Assembly: GCF_902499335.1 (NCBI RefSeq)
Contig: NZ_CABVQK010000001.1
Coordinates: forward strand, 806,001-870,000
From: Burkholderia lata
GTDB taxonomy: Bacteria; Pseudomonadota; Gammaproteobacteria; Burkholderiales; Burkholderiaceae
Direction of reading: 5' to 3'
DNA length: 64,000 nucleotides
The translations under genes were made by a program, and so were the position numbers. Shown here piece after piece: positions 9,581 to 18,243 of this stretch. The notes below the pieces were generated by a model, which saw only the letters and a program-made list of their open reading frames with translations, was not told where the DNA came from and searched no databases. Every line of letters begins with the position of its first letter. Within the stretch, counting starts at the first letter, position 1.

Positions 9581-10450
9581 ATGACGCGCTCCCCGCGATT
9601 CCGCCCGCTTCCCCGCCTCGCCGCGACCGTGCTGCTGCTCGCCGCGTGCGCATCGATCGCACCCGTCGCGCACGCGGCCAAGCCGCTGCTCACGTTCAAG
9701 GTCGACGACACCGTCACGGCCCGCGTCGAACGTGCGGACAGCGAGCACATCACCGTGCGTTTCCTGCCGAGCGGCAAGACGCAAACGCTCGACGTGACAG
9801 CCACCGACGAGGAAGGCCACTATCACCTCTCGTCGGACGACTACAACTTCGACGGCCACCGCGATCTCGCCATGCACGCGACCCTCGGCATGGTCAACGA
9901 CAGCTACGGCATCTACCTGTACGACGCCGCGCGGCAGCAGTTCGAGCCGCTGCACATGCCGGCGAGCAACATGCCGCATGGCAACTGCGACGACCTCGTC
10001 AACGTGGTCGCGAAGCCGAAAGAGCGCACGCTGTACAGCTCGTGCCGCGGCGGCCCGATCTGGTACACCGATGCGTACCGCTTCGATGCGAGCGGCAAGA
10101 TGTATCTGTACCAGTCCAGCGAAGCGATACCGGACGACCTGCGCGACCTGTTCGACACCGATGCCGGCCCGTCGTCGATGCTGCTGACCTACGACGCGCA
10201 AGGCAAACGCGTGTCGCGCCGCCCCGACGCGTACGGCGGCGGCACCGTCACGTTCAAGGTGCGTCCGGCTCGCCTGCCGCTGCACGATGCAATGACCGAT
10301 GCGCCCACGCGCCGTTACGTCGTCGCGGGCGACACGGTCGAGCTGATCGATGCAAGCGCCGATTTCCAGTGGCTGAAGGTGCGGTATCGCAACCCGCATG
10401 CGGGCGCGGTGCAGGGTTGGGTCAGTGCGAAGGACGCGATGGGCAACTGA
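9581..10450 (+). CDS. Exported XAC2610-like protein with C-terminal SH3-like domain
   Basis: A 289-residue secreted protein. The signal peptide ends at VAHAAK. The central segment with DDYNFDGHRDLAMHA, then YGIYLYDAARQQF, is the repeat typical of the XAC2610 family, whose Xanthomonas founder is a periplasmic immunity/lysozyme-inhibitor-like protein. The last 60 or so residues (RYVVAGDTVELID...WLKVRYRN...GWVSAKDAM) are a bacterial SH3 domain, usually a cell-wall ligand binder. No toxin gene adjoins it, so an immunity role is not supported here. The start at 9581 gives the signal peptide. Confidence 0.65.
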   Translation: MTRSPRFRPLPRLAATVLLLAACASIAPVAHAAKPLLTFKVDDTVTARVERADSEHITVRFLPSGKTQTLDVTATDEEGHYHLSSDDYNFDGHRDLAMHATLGMVNDSYGIYLYDAARQQFEPLHMPASNMPHGNCDDLVNVVAKPKERTLYSSCRGGPIWYTDAYRFDASGKMYLYQSSEAIPDDLRDLFDTDAGPSSMLLTYDAQGKRVSRRPDAYGGGTVTFKVRPARLPLHDAMTDAPTRRYVVAGDTVELIDASADFQWLKVRYRNPHAGAVQGWVSAKDAMGN

Positions 10451-10499
10451 TGCAGGCGGCGGCCTGATCGCCGCCATTCCCACATATTGAGCGCACAAC

Positions 10500-10519
10500 G
10501 TCCCATTAATAGGGATACC
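10500..10519 (+). promoter_or_regulatory. Inverted repeat upstream of the MFS gene
   Basis: GTCCC, an AT-rich spacer, then GGGATACC. The half-sites resemble the reversed GGTATGCCC/GGGGAC element found upstream of several operons between 14 and 24 kb. The spacer is four bases shorter and the distance to the gene start is larger, so membership of that set is tentative. Confidence 0.3.
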
Positions 10520-10631
10520 TGTCCAAATGTTGACGCGCTTCCCGCCACGGCTCTAACGTTCGCCCCAACGCCATTCGATTCGGCCGCCCCGCTCGCGGGC
10601 GATGGCCGGGCACAGAACACAGGAGACAACC

Positions 10632-12029
10632 GTGGCTCAATCCGCGTCACGCACCCAAGCCGACCCGCAGGCGTTGCCGCTCGCGCACGCCGGTACTTCA
10701 TCCGACTCCGCCGCCCGCGCGACCACGGCCACCGCAACGGCAACGGCCACGCCACCCAGTCGCAAGCGGCTGCTGATCCTCGCCTTGCTGTTCGTCACCG
10801 TCGTGATCAACTATCTCGACCGCAGCAACCTGTCGATCGCCGCGCCCGCGCTGTTCAAGGAACTCAACATCGATCCGGTGCGCGCGGGCCTCGTGTTCTC
10901 CGCGTTCGGCTGGACCTACGCGCTGATGCAGATCCCGGGCGGCTGGCTCGTCGACAAGGTGTCGCCGCGCGTGCTGTATGCGGGTGCGCTCGCGCTGTGG
11001 TCCGCCGCGACGCTGCTGCTCGGATTCGCGGGCTCGTTCGTCGGGCTGATCGTGCTGCGCCTCGCGGTCGGCGCGCTCGAGGCGCCGGCCTACCCGATCA
11101 ACAACCGCGTGGTGACGACCTGGTTCCCGACCCGCGAACGCGCGAGCGCGATCGGCGGCTACACGTCGGGCCAGTTCGTCGGCCTCGCGTTCCTCACGCC
11201 GGTGCTCGCCTGGCTGCAGGTGCATCTCGGCTGGCACATAGTGTTCGTCGCGACCGGCCTCGCCGGCATCGTCTGGGCCGCGATCTGGTATGCGGTGTAC
11301 CGCGAGCCGCGCGCGTTTCGCGGCGTCAACGCGGCCGAGATCGCGCTGATCCGCGACGGCGGCGGGCTCGTCGATCTCGAGGACCGCGTCGCGGCGCGCA
11401 CCGAACGCGCGCCGTCGACGTGGCGCGACCTCGGCGTCGTGCTCGGCCGGCGCAAGCTGTGGGGCATCTATCTCGGCCAGTTCGCGCTGAACTCGACGCT
11501 GTGGTTCTTCCTCACGTGGTTCCCGACCTACCTCGTCAAGTATCGCGGGATGGACTTTATCAAGTCGGGCTTCCTCGCGTCGCTGCCGTTCCTCGCCGCG
11601 TTCGTCGGCGTGCTGTGCTCGGGCGTGCTGTCGGACTGGCTGATGCGCCGCGGCGCATCGCAAGGCTTCGCGCGCAAGCTGCCGATCATCTCGGGGCTGC
11701 TGATCTCGACCTGCATCATCGGCGCGAACTACGTCACGTCGACCGGCTGGGTGATCGCGTTCATGACGATCGCGTTCTTCGGCAACGGCTTCGCGTCGAT
11801 CACGTGGTCGCTTGTGTCGGGGCTCGCACCCGCGCGGTTGATCGGCCTCACGGGCGGTGTGTTCAACCTGATCGGCAACCTGTCCGCGATCGCGACGCCG
11901 ATCGTGATCGGGCTGCTCGTGAACGGTGCGGACTTCTCGCGCGCGATCACCTACATCGCCGCGATGGCGCTCGCCGGCAGCCTGTCGTACGGGCTGCTCG
12001 TCGGCAAGGTCGAGCGCATCGACGCGTAA
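10632..12029 (+). CDS. MFS transporter, anion:cation symporter type
   Basis: A 465-residue inner-membrane carrier of the ACS family (glucarate, phthalate and hexuronate carriers). Twelve spans are expected; INYLDRSNLSIAAPALFKEL after the first span and WSLVSGLAPARLIGLTGG near span 11 are characteristic. The start is taken as GTG at 10632 because AGGAGA stands eight bases before it; the upstream ATG at 10602 has no ribosome site. It is convergent with the C45 gene. The substrate is probably an organic acid, perhaps a product of the neighbouring catabolic block; this is inferred only from position. Confidence 0.87.
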   Translation: MAQSASRTQADPQALPLAHAGTSSDSAARATTATATATATPPSRKRLLILALLFVTVVINYLDRSNLSIAAPALFKELNIDPVRAGLVFSAFGWTYALMQIPGGWLVDKVSPRVLYAGALALWSAATLLLGFAGSFVGLIVLRLAVGALEAPAYPINNRVVTTWFPTRERASAIGGYTSGQFVGLAFLTPVLAWLQVHLGWHIVFVATGLAGIVWAAIWYAVYREPRAFRGVNAAEIALIRDGGGLVDLEDRVAARTERAPSTWRDLGVVLGRRKLWGIYLGQFALNSTLWFFLTWFPTYLVKYRGMDFIKSGFLASLPFLAAFVGVLCSGVLSDWLMRRGASQGFARKLPIISGLLISTCIIGANYVTSTGWVIAFMTIAFFGNGFASITWSLVSGLAPARLIGLTGGVFNLIGNLSAIATPIVIGLLVNGADFSRAITYIAAMALAGSLSYGLLVGKVERIDA

Positions 12030-12037
12030 GCGTTACG

Positions 12038-12061
12038 AGGGCGGCATGTGCGTGCCGCCCT
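12038..12061. terminator. Bidirectional stem-loop between convergent genes
   Basis: A perfect nine-pair stem (AGGGCGGCA / TGCCGCCCT) with a six-base loop lies between the MFS stop and the convergent C45 stop. There is no long T-run on either strand. Confidence 0.6.
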
Positions 12062-12092
12062 GCTTCATCGCTACCGCTGGCCGCGCGTCGCG

Positions 12093-13169
12093 TCAGAACC
12101 GCAGGAACCCGTCGCGCGCGAGGTCGTGCGGATTGCCCGCCACGTAGTCGAGCGCGCACGCATCGGTATCGATGCCGACGGTCAACAGCGTTTCCCAGCG
12201 CTCGATGTCGGGCATCGACAGGTCCGGATGAAAACACACGACGGCCTGGTCGCCGGCCCCGCCGCACATCGCCGCCGCGCGCTCGCGCACATCGGCGCTC
12301 GTCATCCCGTTCACGACTTCATTCAGGTGCGCGAAGCGCTCGCGCGTGGTCGAGCTGTCGGGCATGCACTCGCCACCGCTCAACGCGCGATCGAGGAAGT
12401 GGTTCGTATGCAGCAGCCAGCTGTCCGGACGCGGCACCACCACGCCGACACCTGACGGGCTCAGCTCGATGCTCGCCGCACGCGGGTTCGCATCGTGACG
12501 CGTGAACACGGTCAGCACTGTCGACGCACTCACGCGTGCGGTGCGCGCAATGTCGAGCGCTTCCTGCACCGTCGTCGCGTCTTCGAGCAGGCGCCGCGCG
12601 ATCGCGTGCACGGGCACACCGGCGCTGTCGTTGTCGCTCGCGTGATGCAGGATGTTGAAGTGCAGCCCGAGGCCCGCGCTGTTCACGCCGAGCTTCGCCA
12701 GCATCCCGAATTCGGAGAACAGCTTGACGGTGCGGCCGTGCAGCGTCGCGAACTGCATCAGCAGCCCCTGTGGCGCGAGGCTGTCGTGCCAGTCCCACGT
12801 CTGCAGCGTGCGCGGCGCGTGAGGGCCGGCCGGCGCGTAGACCGTCGTCGAGCATTCGCCTTCGGCCGATGCGGGTGCAGTGGCGAGAATCTCGGTGCGC
12901 GCGTTCAGGCACGCAAGCTGCCAGCGCGGCAGGTCGACGCCGTCCGCGATCGCCTCGACTTCGGCGGCAAGGCGCGGACACCACGCACCGAGCGCGGCGA
13001 GACTCGCTTCGCCGATCTCCCGCGCGCGCTGCGGCGCGATGCCGAGCTTCGGGAAGAACGCGAGATAAAGCGCGACCGTCTCGCGGATCTCCGGCGCGAA
13101 GCGCTCGCCGATCAGGCGGCCGCGCGCGCGCGGATCGGTGATGTCGGTCACGTAGGTGTGCAGCTTCAA
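12093..13169 (-). CDS. C45-family (isopenicillin N acyltransferase-like) hydrolase
   Basis: A 358-residue Ntn-hydrolase of the acyl-CoA:6-aminopenicillanate acyltransferase family. These precursors cut themselves to expose an N-terminal cysteine, and GECSTTVYAP at Cys106 is that site. Family members move or hydrolyse acyl groups on amides. The start is taken as TTG at 13167-13169, since AGGAGAG stands eight bases upstream and no ATG is suitable. It lies downstream of the DUF3138 porin gene on the same strand with 107 bases between. In this catabolic block it may release an amine from an acyl-amide; the substrate is not known. Confidence 0.82.
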   Translation of the reverse strand: MKLHTYVTDITDPRARGRLIGERFAPEIRETVALYLAFFPKLGIAPQRAREIGEASLAALGAWCPRLAAEVEAIADGVDLPRWQLACLNARTEILATAPASAEGECSTTVYAPAGPHAPRTLQTWDWHDSLAPQGLLMQFATLHGRTVKLFSEFGMLAKLGVNSAGLGLHFNILHHASDNDSAGVPVHAIARRLLEDATTVQEALDIARTARVSASTVLTVFTRHDANPRAASIELSPSGVGVVVPRPDSWLLHTNHFLDRALSGGECMPDSSTTRERFAHLNEVVNGMTSADVRERAAAMCGGAGDQAVVCFHPDLSMPDIERWETLLTVGIDTDACALDYVAGNPHDLARDGFLRF

Positions 13170-13192
13170 GGTCAACTCTCCTGTGTTGAATG

Positions 13193-13219
13193 CGTTCCGG
13201 GCACGCGCGGCCCGGAACG
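13193..13219 (-). terminator. Hairpin between porin and C45 genes
   Basis: CGTTCCGGG and CCCGGAACG form a perfect nine-pair stem with a nine-base loop, 58 bases after the DUF3138 stop. No T-run follows, so it could attenuate rather than end transcription into the C45 gene. Confidence 0.45.
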
Positions 13220-13276
13220 TGATGCATCGCTCAGCCGCTCGACCGGCGCGCACGCCGGCCGGAACGGCGAGCACGG

Positions 13277-14845
13277 TCAGAACGAATAGATGAACTGCAT
13301 CCCGGCCAGGTCGTTGCTGCGCGCGTACGTGCCGTTGCTCTTCAGGAACACCGGATGGTTCGCCGCGTCGTGGCGGTATTCGAGCTTCACGGTGATCTGC
13401 TGCGTCGGATAGAACAACAGGTCGGCCGTGATCGCATAGCGCTGCGCGCCCTTGCACTCGGTGCCATTCGTCGACGAACCCTGGAAGCACGCCGGATCGA
13501 TGCCGAAGCCGCTCGACCCGTTCACCGACGGATTGCCGCCCGCGAGCCCGTACTGGATGTTCGTGCCGCCGCCGCCGTTCGACGTGTTGTTCAGGTAGTC
13601 GAAGCGCAGCGTCGCGCCCATCCGGCCGACCCACGACGTCGTCCACTTCGTATGGCCGAGCAGCGACATCCCGTACCAGCGCGCGGTGCCGCCGTTCCAT
13701 GCGCCCTTCTGCAGCTCGCCGTAGTCGACCTGCGCGTTGACCTGCGTCTTGTCGTGCGTATAGGTCACGTCGGCTTCCACGTACTTGTAGAGGCCGGTCG
13801 GCGACGAGCCGTTGCACTGGTAGCCGTAGCCGCCCGCCTGCGCGCACGGCGAGAACAGCGACTGCCGGCCGAGCATCCCGGAGATGCCGAAGTCGAAGGC
13901 GGTCGACGTCGCGTTGTCGAAGCGCGCGGTGATCGTCGGCGTCCAGTTGGTCTTCGTCGTGTTGTTCGCCGCGTTCGCGATCGCGCCGGCGGTGCGCAGC
14001 ACCTCGTTGCCGATCACGACCTGCCAGAAGCGCGTCATCGCCGCGTTGGAGCCCTTCAGCCCGACACCGATCAGGTTGCCCGGCTCGCTGAAGTCGTACA
14101 GCAGCCCGTGCGTGAGCGTCAGCATCTGCGTCGACGGCTGCACCTCGTAGCCGGCGAGGCTCGGCATCATCCCGACCTCGAAGGTGCGGGTCGTGCTGAG
14201 CGGCACGGTGACCACCGCCTGCGTGACGATGTTGTTGCCGATGCCGCCGTGCGAATTGCTGAACACGTTGCCGAAGCCGCGGTTCGGCTGGATCACGACT
14301 TCCGCCGACGGCGCCATCGGGCCGACGCCGAAGGTCTTCTTGATGTCGAGGTAGACGTCGCCGATCGTGCTGTTGAAGTAGTCGTACGCGCCCGGGTCGT
14401 GGTTCAGGAACTGGAAGCCGGACGTGCGCTGCGCGCGGTTGAACAGGTACACGGGATCGACGTAGCCGGTGATGCTCAGGCCCGCGAGCGGGCCGGTGGT
14501 CGCGGCTTCCTGCAGCGAGTCGACCTTCAGCGACGCGTTCGCGATCTGCTCGCGCATCTGCTGCAGGTCGTCGTTCGTGAACGCCGGTGCCGAATCGGCG
14601 GCGGGCGCCGTGCTGATCGTGCCGATCTTCGCGACGCCCGAAGCGGCGGTGGCAGTCGTTGCCGCGCCGGAAGGCTTCGCCGCCAGCATGCTCGCGCGCA
14701 ACTCGTTCACCTGCTGCTGCAGCGCGGTGACCTGCGCCTGCAGCGCCTTCATCCTGCTCGCGTCGGTTGCCTGCGGCGTGTGCGCGAATGCCGAGGCTGC
14801 GTCGAACGCGAGCAGGCACAGCGCCGTCATGTGTCTGATTTTCAT
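13277..14845 (-). CDS. DUF3138-family outer-membrane porin
   Basis: A 522-residue exported beta-barrel protein. After a signal peptide ending near AFAHT comes a short coiled coil (MKALQAQVTALQQQVNELRA), as in trimeric porins with a periplasmic stalk. A long run of amphipathic strands follows and ends in the outer-membrane C-terminal signature (GMQFIYSF). A cysteine pair (SPCAQ...YQCNG) could form an external disulphide. DUF3138 proteins are mostly found in Burkholderiales and are assumed to be substrate-induced porins. It lies after potF on the same strand with a 97-base gap that has a hairpin at 14868-14905. Confidence 0.82.
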   Translation of the reverse strand: MKIRHMTALCLLAFDAASAFAHTPQATDASRMKALQAQVTALQQQVNELRASMLAAKPSGAATTATAASGVAKIGTISTAPAADSAPAFTNDDLQQMREQIANASLKVDSLQEAATTGPLAGLSITGYVDPVYLFNRAQRTSGFQFLNHDPGAYDYFNSTIGDVYLDIKKTFGVGPMAPSAEVVIQPNRGFGNVFSNSHGGIGNNIVTQAVVTVPLSTTRTFEVGMMPSLAGYEVQPSTQMLTLTHGLLYDFSEPGNLIGVGLKGSNAAMTRFWQVVIGNEVLRTAGAIANAANNTTKTNWTPTITARFDNATSTAFDFGISGMLGRQSLFSPCAQAGGYGYQCNGSSPTGLYKYVEADVTYTHDKTQVNAQVDYGELQKGAWNGGTARWYGMSLLGHTKWTTSWVGRMGATLRFDYLNNTSNGGGGTNIQYGLAGGNPSVNGSSGFGIDPACFQGSSTNGTECKGAQRYAITADLLFYPTQQITVKLEYRHDAANHPVFLKSNGTYARSNDLAGMQFIYSF

Positions 14846-14909
14846 ATGTGGGTGGTCGTCGGGACGAGCGCGCCCCCGCCCGCCGCGATGAGCGGCGGGG
14901 CGCGCGAAA

Positions 14910-14929
14910 GGTATGCGGGAGTTGGGGAG
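14910..14929 (-). promoter_or_regulatory. Weak GGTATGC...GGGG element upstream of the porin
   Basis: GGTATGC followed by a G-rich half starts 65 bases before the porin ATG. That distance matches the stronger copies before the amidohydrolase (64) and cupin (62) genes, but the C-rich arm is missing here. Confidence 0.3.
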
Positions 14930-14942
14930 AGCTGTGGCCGGC

Positions 14943-16058
14943 TTACTCGGTCTTCAGCTTCGTCCAGAGACGGTTCTGCAGACGCATCAGCTCAGGCGGA
15001 ACCGGCTTGCTGAGGCTCAGCTTGCGGATCACGTCGGCGGGCGGGAACACGGCCGGATCGCTCGTCACTTCGGCGCGCACCAGGTGCTTCGACGACGGCA
15101 CGGCCGACGGGTACGACGTATCGTTGGTCAGGTTCGCGCTTTCCTTCTCCGACAGCACGAAGTTGACGAACTTCAGCGCGGCGTCCGGATGCGGCGCATC
15201 CTTCGGCACCGCCATCATGTCGAACCACATCGCGCTGCCCTCGGCCGGGATCACGTACTTGATGTGATACGGCTTCTTCGCGGAAGCGGCCGCGATCCGC
15301 GCGGAGTTCACGTCGCCCGACCAGCCCAGCGCGAGGCAGATGTCGCCGCCCGCGAGATCGTTGATGTAGCTGCTCGAATTGAACTGCGTGATGTACGGCC
15401 GCACCGTCTTCAGCAGCTCGTACGCGGCCTGGTAGTCGGCCGGGTTCGTCGTGTTCGGATCCTTCTTCAGGTAGACGAACGCCATCCCGAACGCATCGAC
15501 CGGCGAATCGAGCACCGAAATGCCGCAGTGCTTCAGCTTCTGCGCGTACTTCGGGTCGAACAGCAGCGCCCAGCTGTCGAGCGGCGCGTCGTTGCCGAGC
15601 GCGGCCTTCACCTTCTCGACGTTCATCCCGAGCCCGTCGGTGCCCCACGTCCACGGAATGCCGAACTGGTTGCCCGGGTCGTCCTTCGCGAGCACCTTCA
15701 TGATTTCCGGATCGAGCAGCCCGTAGTTCGGCACCTGGCTCTTGTCTATCTTGCGGTAGATGCCGGCCTGCAGCTGCCGCGCCCAGAAGATGTCGGACGG
15801 CACGACCACGTCGTAGCCCGACGTGCCCGACAGCAGCTTCGCCTGCAACGTCTCGTTCGAATCGAACTCCTGGTAGACCACCTTGATGCCGGTCGCCTTC
15901 TCGAAGTTCGCGATCGTCGCCTTGCCGATCGAGTTGCCCCAGTTGTACACGTTGACGACGTCCGCCGCGTGCGCGACCGGCGCGCCGGCCCACAGGACGC
16001 CGCCCAGCGCGAGCGCCGCGCATGCCGTTCTCAGATGCTTGCTCCAATCCCCTGCCAT
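14943..16058 (-). CDS. potF: PotF-type polyamine-binding protein
   Basis: A 371-residue periplasmic solute-binding protein for putrescine-like amines. The signal peptide ends at AHAADV, and the mature part begins with the PotD/PotF signature VVNVYNWGNSI. Other family marks are YDVVVPSDIFWARQLQAGIY, WTWGTDGLGMN and LALGWSGDVNSA. The start at 16058 follows GGAGG at seven bases. It has no transporter genes beside it; permease and ATPase genes of this type lie at 49.6-52.6 kb without a binding protein. In this block it probably brings in the amine that the FAD oxidase and ureohydrolase act on. Confidence 0.9.
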   Translation of the reverse strand: MAGDWSKHLRTACAALALGGVLWAGAPVAHAADVVNVYNWGNSIGKATIANFEKATGIKVVYQEFDSNETLQAKLLSGTSGYDVVVPSDIFWARQLQAGIYRKIDKSQVPNYGLLDPEIMKVLAKDDPGNQFGIPWTWGTDGLGMNVEKVKAALGNDAPLDSWALLFDPKYAQKLKHCGISVLDSPVDAFGMAFVYLKKDPNTTNPADYQAAYELLKTVRPYITQFNSSSYINDLAGGDICLALGWSGDVNSARIAAASAKKPYHIKYVIPAEGSAMWFDMMAVPKDAPHPDAALKFVNFVLSEKESANLTNDTSYPSAVPSSKHLVRAEVTSDPAVFPPADVIRKLSLSKPVPPELMRLQNRLWTKLKTE

Positions 16059-16142
16059 GGTTTCCTCCGTCGATATCATGATCCGCTCGCGATGAACGGT
16101 GTGTGCTTCGGTCCGGAAAAATGTAGCCAGAGGAAATTGGCC

Positions 16143-16170
16143 GGTCTGCCCTGCCAACAGGGGGACACGC
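16143..16170 (-). promoter_or_regulatory. GGTNTGCCC...GGGGGACA element upstream of potF
   Basis: A 28-base stretch that aligns without gaps to the element before the cupin gene, with 19 of 28 columns identical. The outer parts are conserved (GGTCTGCCC and GGGGGACA) and the middle differs. It starts 85 bases before the potF ATG, about two helical turns further out than the other strong copies. Confidence 0.5.
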
Positions 16171-16177
16171 CGCACAA

Positions 16178-16209
16178 TCGGGGCATCCGGTTCCGGACGG
16201 ATGCCCCGA
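16178..16209. terminator. Strong stem-loop between amidohydrolase and potF
   Basis: TCGGGGCATCCG and CGGATGCCCCGA form a perfect twelve-pair stem with an eight-base loop. It lies 66 bases after the amidohydrolase stop and most likely ends that transcript. No T-run is present. Confidence 0.6.
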
Positions 16210-16274
16210 TCGGCTCAACCTGGAAGCGATACGAAAGCATCCGTCACCGCTTCGTCAGGTGAGCCAACGACCGT

Positions 16275-18005
16275 TCAGGATGCCTGCACGCCCGTGCGCA
16301 CGCCGAAGGCCTCGCCCACGTGCGTGATGCGGCCGTCCATCATCGTCAGCGCGACGTCGATGCGGCCGATGTCGTACTGGCCGACCTCGAACAGATCGTT
16401 TTCCAGCACGACGAGATCCGCGCGCTTGCCGGGCGTGAGCGACCCGACCTCGTGCTCCATCCCGAGCTGGTACGCGCCGTGGATCGTGTACGCGGCGATC
16501 AGCTGCGGAATGCTCAGGCGCTCGGCGATGTCCGGGAACACCGGCGCATCGGGCTCGCCCGCGAGCTGGCGCGTGTGGCCCGACTCGATGTGCTCGAGCG
16601 GCTTGTGCTGGCAGCGGCACTGGCACGCGAGGCCGTCCATGCCGATCGACACCGTCACGCCTTCGTCGAGGAACGTGCGGAACTTGTACATGTTGCTCCA
16701 GCGCTCGTGGCCGTAGTGGTCGCGCAGTTGCTCGGTGTACGCGTCGACCACGCCCCACTGCAGCTGCGTGTTCGCCATCACGCCCGCGCGGCGGAAGCGC
16801 GGGATGTCGTCCGGATGCGTGAGGAACGCGTGCGTGATCACGTGGCGGCGATCGCGCGGCGGGTTCGTGCGGTTGACCGCGTCGAAGCCGTCGAGCGCCA
16901 TCCGCACGGCCGCGTCCCCGACGCAATGCACCATCACGTTCGCGTTCACGCGATCGGCTTCGACGAGGTAGTGGTTGAACGTGTCGGCCGGCATCGTCGG
17001 CGCGCCGCAGGTGTCCGGGCGGTCCGCGTACGGTTCGAGCAGGTACGCGGTGTGGTTCGCCTCGGTGCCGTCGAGGAACAGCTTCAATGCGCGCGCCTTC
17101 ACGAGCGGCGAATCGTACTGCTCGCGGTATCGGACGAGCGTGCCGACCGGATCGTCGATCTCGCCGATCACCGCGACGCTGCCGACCACGCGTAGCTTCA
17201 GGCCGCCCGCGCGCTCCATCGTCTGCAGCGTCTCGTACAGCAGCGACTGGTCGCCGCTCGGATCGAAGAAGCCCGCGTCGAACACGGTCGTCACGCCGGC
17301 CGCGCACAGCTTCTTCTGCCACGGCGGGATCGACTCCAGGTACAGGTCGATGCCGGTCGGCAGCAGGCCGGCCGCGCTGATCCGCTGCATCAGCACCGAA
17401 TATGCGGCGCCGTCGACGACCAGGCCGGTCGGCTCGCCGGTCACCGCGTCCTTCTCGAACCAGCTCGCGCCTTCCTGCACGGGCGGCGTCGATGCGTCGA
17501 TCCCCGCGATCTCCAGCGCCTTCGAGTTCACCCACATCGAATGGAAATCGGTCGACAGCAGGCACACGGGGCGATCCGAGCAGATCGCGTCGAGCGTCTC
17601 CTTGCGCAGCAGCGCCGGCGGAATCGTCGCCTGCACCCAGCCCATCCCGGTGATCGCCGGCTCGTCCGGATGCGACTCGACATACTCACGCAGCGCGGCG
17701 AGCACCTTCTGCGGATCCTCGTAGTTCACGAACGCCTGGAACGCGAACGCGGTCGTCTCGAAGTGCCAGTGCGATTCGACGAAGCCCGGCAGCACGAGCC
17801 CGCCGGCTGCGTCGACGACCTTTGTGCCCGCACCGACGTACGCCTGCACGGCCGCCGTATCGCCGACATGGACGATCCGGCCGTCGCGCACGGCGACGGC
17901 CTGTGCCCACGGCTTGTGCGGATCGACGGTGTAGACCTTCGCGTTGGTCAGAACGAAATCCGCCGGTGTCGAATCCGCTGCGGCGGGCGTCGGTTGCATC
18001 TGCAT
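16275..18005 (-). CDS. YtcJ-type amidohydrolase (amidohydrolase family 3)
   Basis: A 576-residue metal-dependent amidohydrolase. It shows the order expected for the family: the N-terminal composite beta-sandwich (DFVLTNAKVYTVDP), then the metal motif GFVESHWHFE, then later histidines (VMVHCVGDA, VITHAFLTHPD). The catalytic aspartate region is VSIGMDGLACQC, and the C-terminal sandwich is GKRADLVVLENDLFEV. Members cleave amide or N-acyl bonds; the exact substrate is not predictable. The start at 18005 has AAAGGACA upstream. The gene is divergent from a LuxR regulator and has a C-rich palindromic element 64 bases before its start. Confidence 0.87.
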   Translation of the reverse strand: MQMQPTPAAADSTPADFVLTNAKVYTVDPHKPWAQAVAVRDGRIVHVGDTAAVQAYVGAGTKVVDAAGGLVLPGFVESHWHFETTAFAFQAFVNYEDPQKVLAALREYVESHPDEPAITGMGWVQATIPPALLRKETLDAICSDRPVCLLSTDFHSMWVNSKALEIAGIDASTPPVQEGASWFEKDAVTGEPTGLVVDGAAYSVLMQRISAAGLLPTGIDLYLESIPPWQKKLCAAGVTTVFDAGFFDPSGDQSLLYETLQTMERAGGLKLRVVGSVAVIGEIDDPVGTLVRYREQYDSPLVKARALKLFLDGTEANHTAYLLEPYADRPDTCGAPTMPADTFNHYLVEADRVNANVMVHCVGDAAVRMALDGFDAVNRTNPPRDRRHVITHAFLTHPDDIPRFRRAGVMANTQLQWGVVDAYTEQLRDHYGHERWSNMYKFRTFLDEGVTVSIGMDGLACQCRCQHKPLEHIESGHTRQLAGEPDAPVFPDIAERLSIPQLIAAYTIHGAYQLGMEHEVGSLTPGKRADLVVLENDLFEVGQYDIGRIDVALTMMDGRITHVGEAFGVRTGVQAS

Positions 18006-18067
18006 GGCCTGTCCTTTCTGTTGATCAGGTTTTCGAAGTGCTTTCACTATAGGCAGACGATTCGTGG

Positions 18068-18092
18068 CGGTATGCCCCCCCGCCGCGGGGGC
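18068..18092. promoter_or_regulatory. CGGTATGCCCCCC...GGGGG operator candidate, copy 1
   Basis: Thirteen bases (CGGTATGCCCCCC) are identical to a site at 23386, followed by a short spacer and GGGGG. It lies between the amidohydrolase and the divergent LuxR gene, 64 bases from the amidohydrolase ATG. A LuxR-type activator site is the likely meaning. Confidence 0.6.
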
Positions 18093-18243
18093 TCGGGCGA
18101 ATTCCGGCCGCCGCACGCGTGGTCTTGTCATCGTTTTGGGGACAACGCATGAAATTCGCGGGGTTGATCCGGTGAATTCCCGGCTGACGCGTGCACGGCG
18201 TTCGCGTAACGTCGCGCTGTCCTCTGACCGCCCACGCCCGACC

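Noticed and set aside
13170..14819. Extension of the C45 frame through the DUF3138 gene
   Set aside because: The frame stays open by base composition only; the porin in the other frame has a signal peptide and full barrel pattern.
16178..16209. Perfect repeat as part of a CRISPR or repeat family
   Set aside because: It occurs once and is placed as expected for a transcription end.
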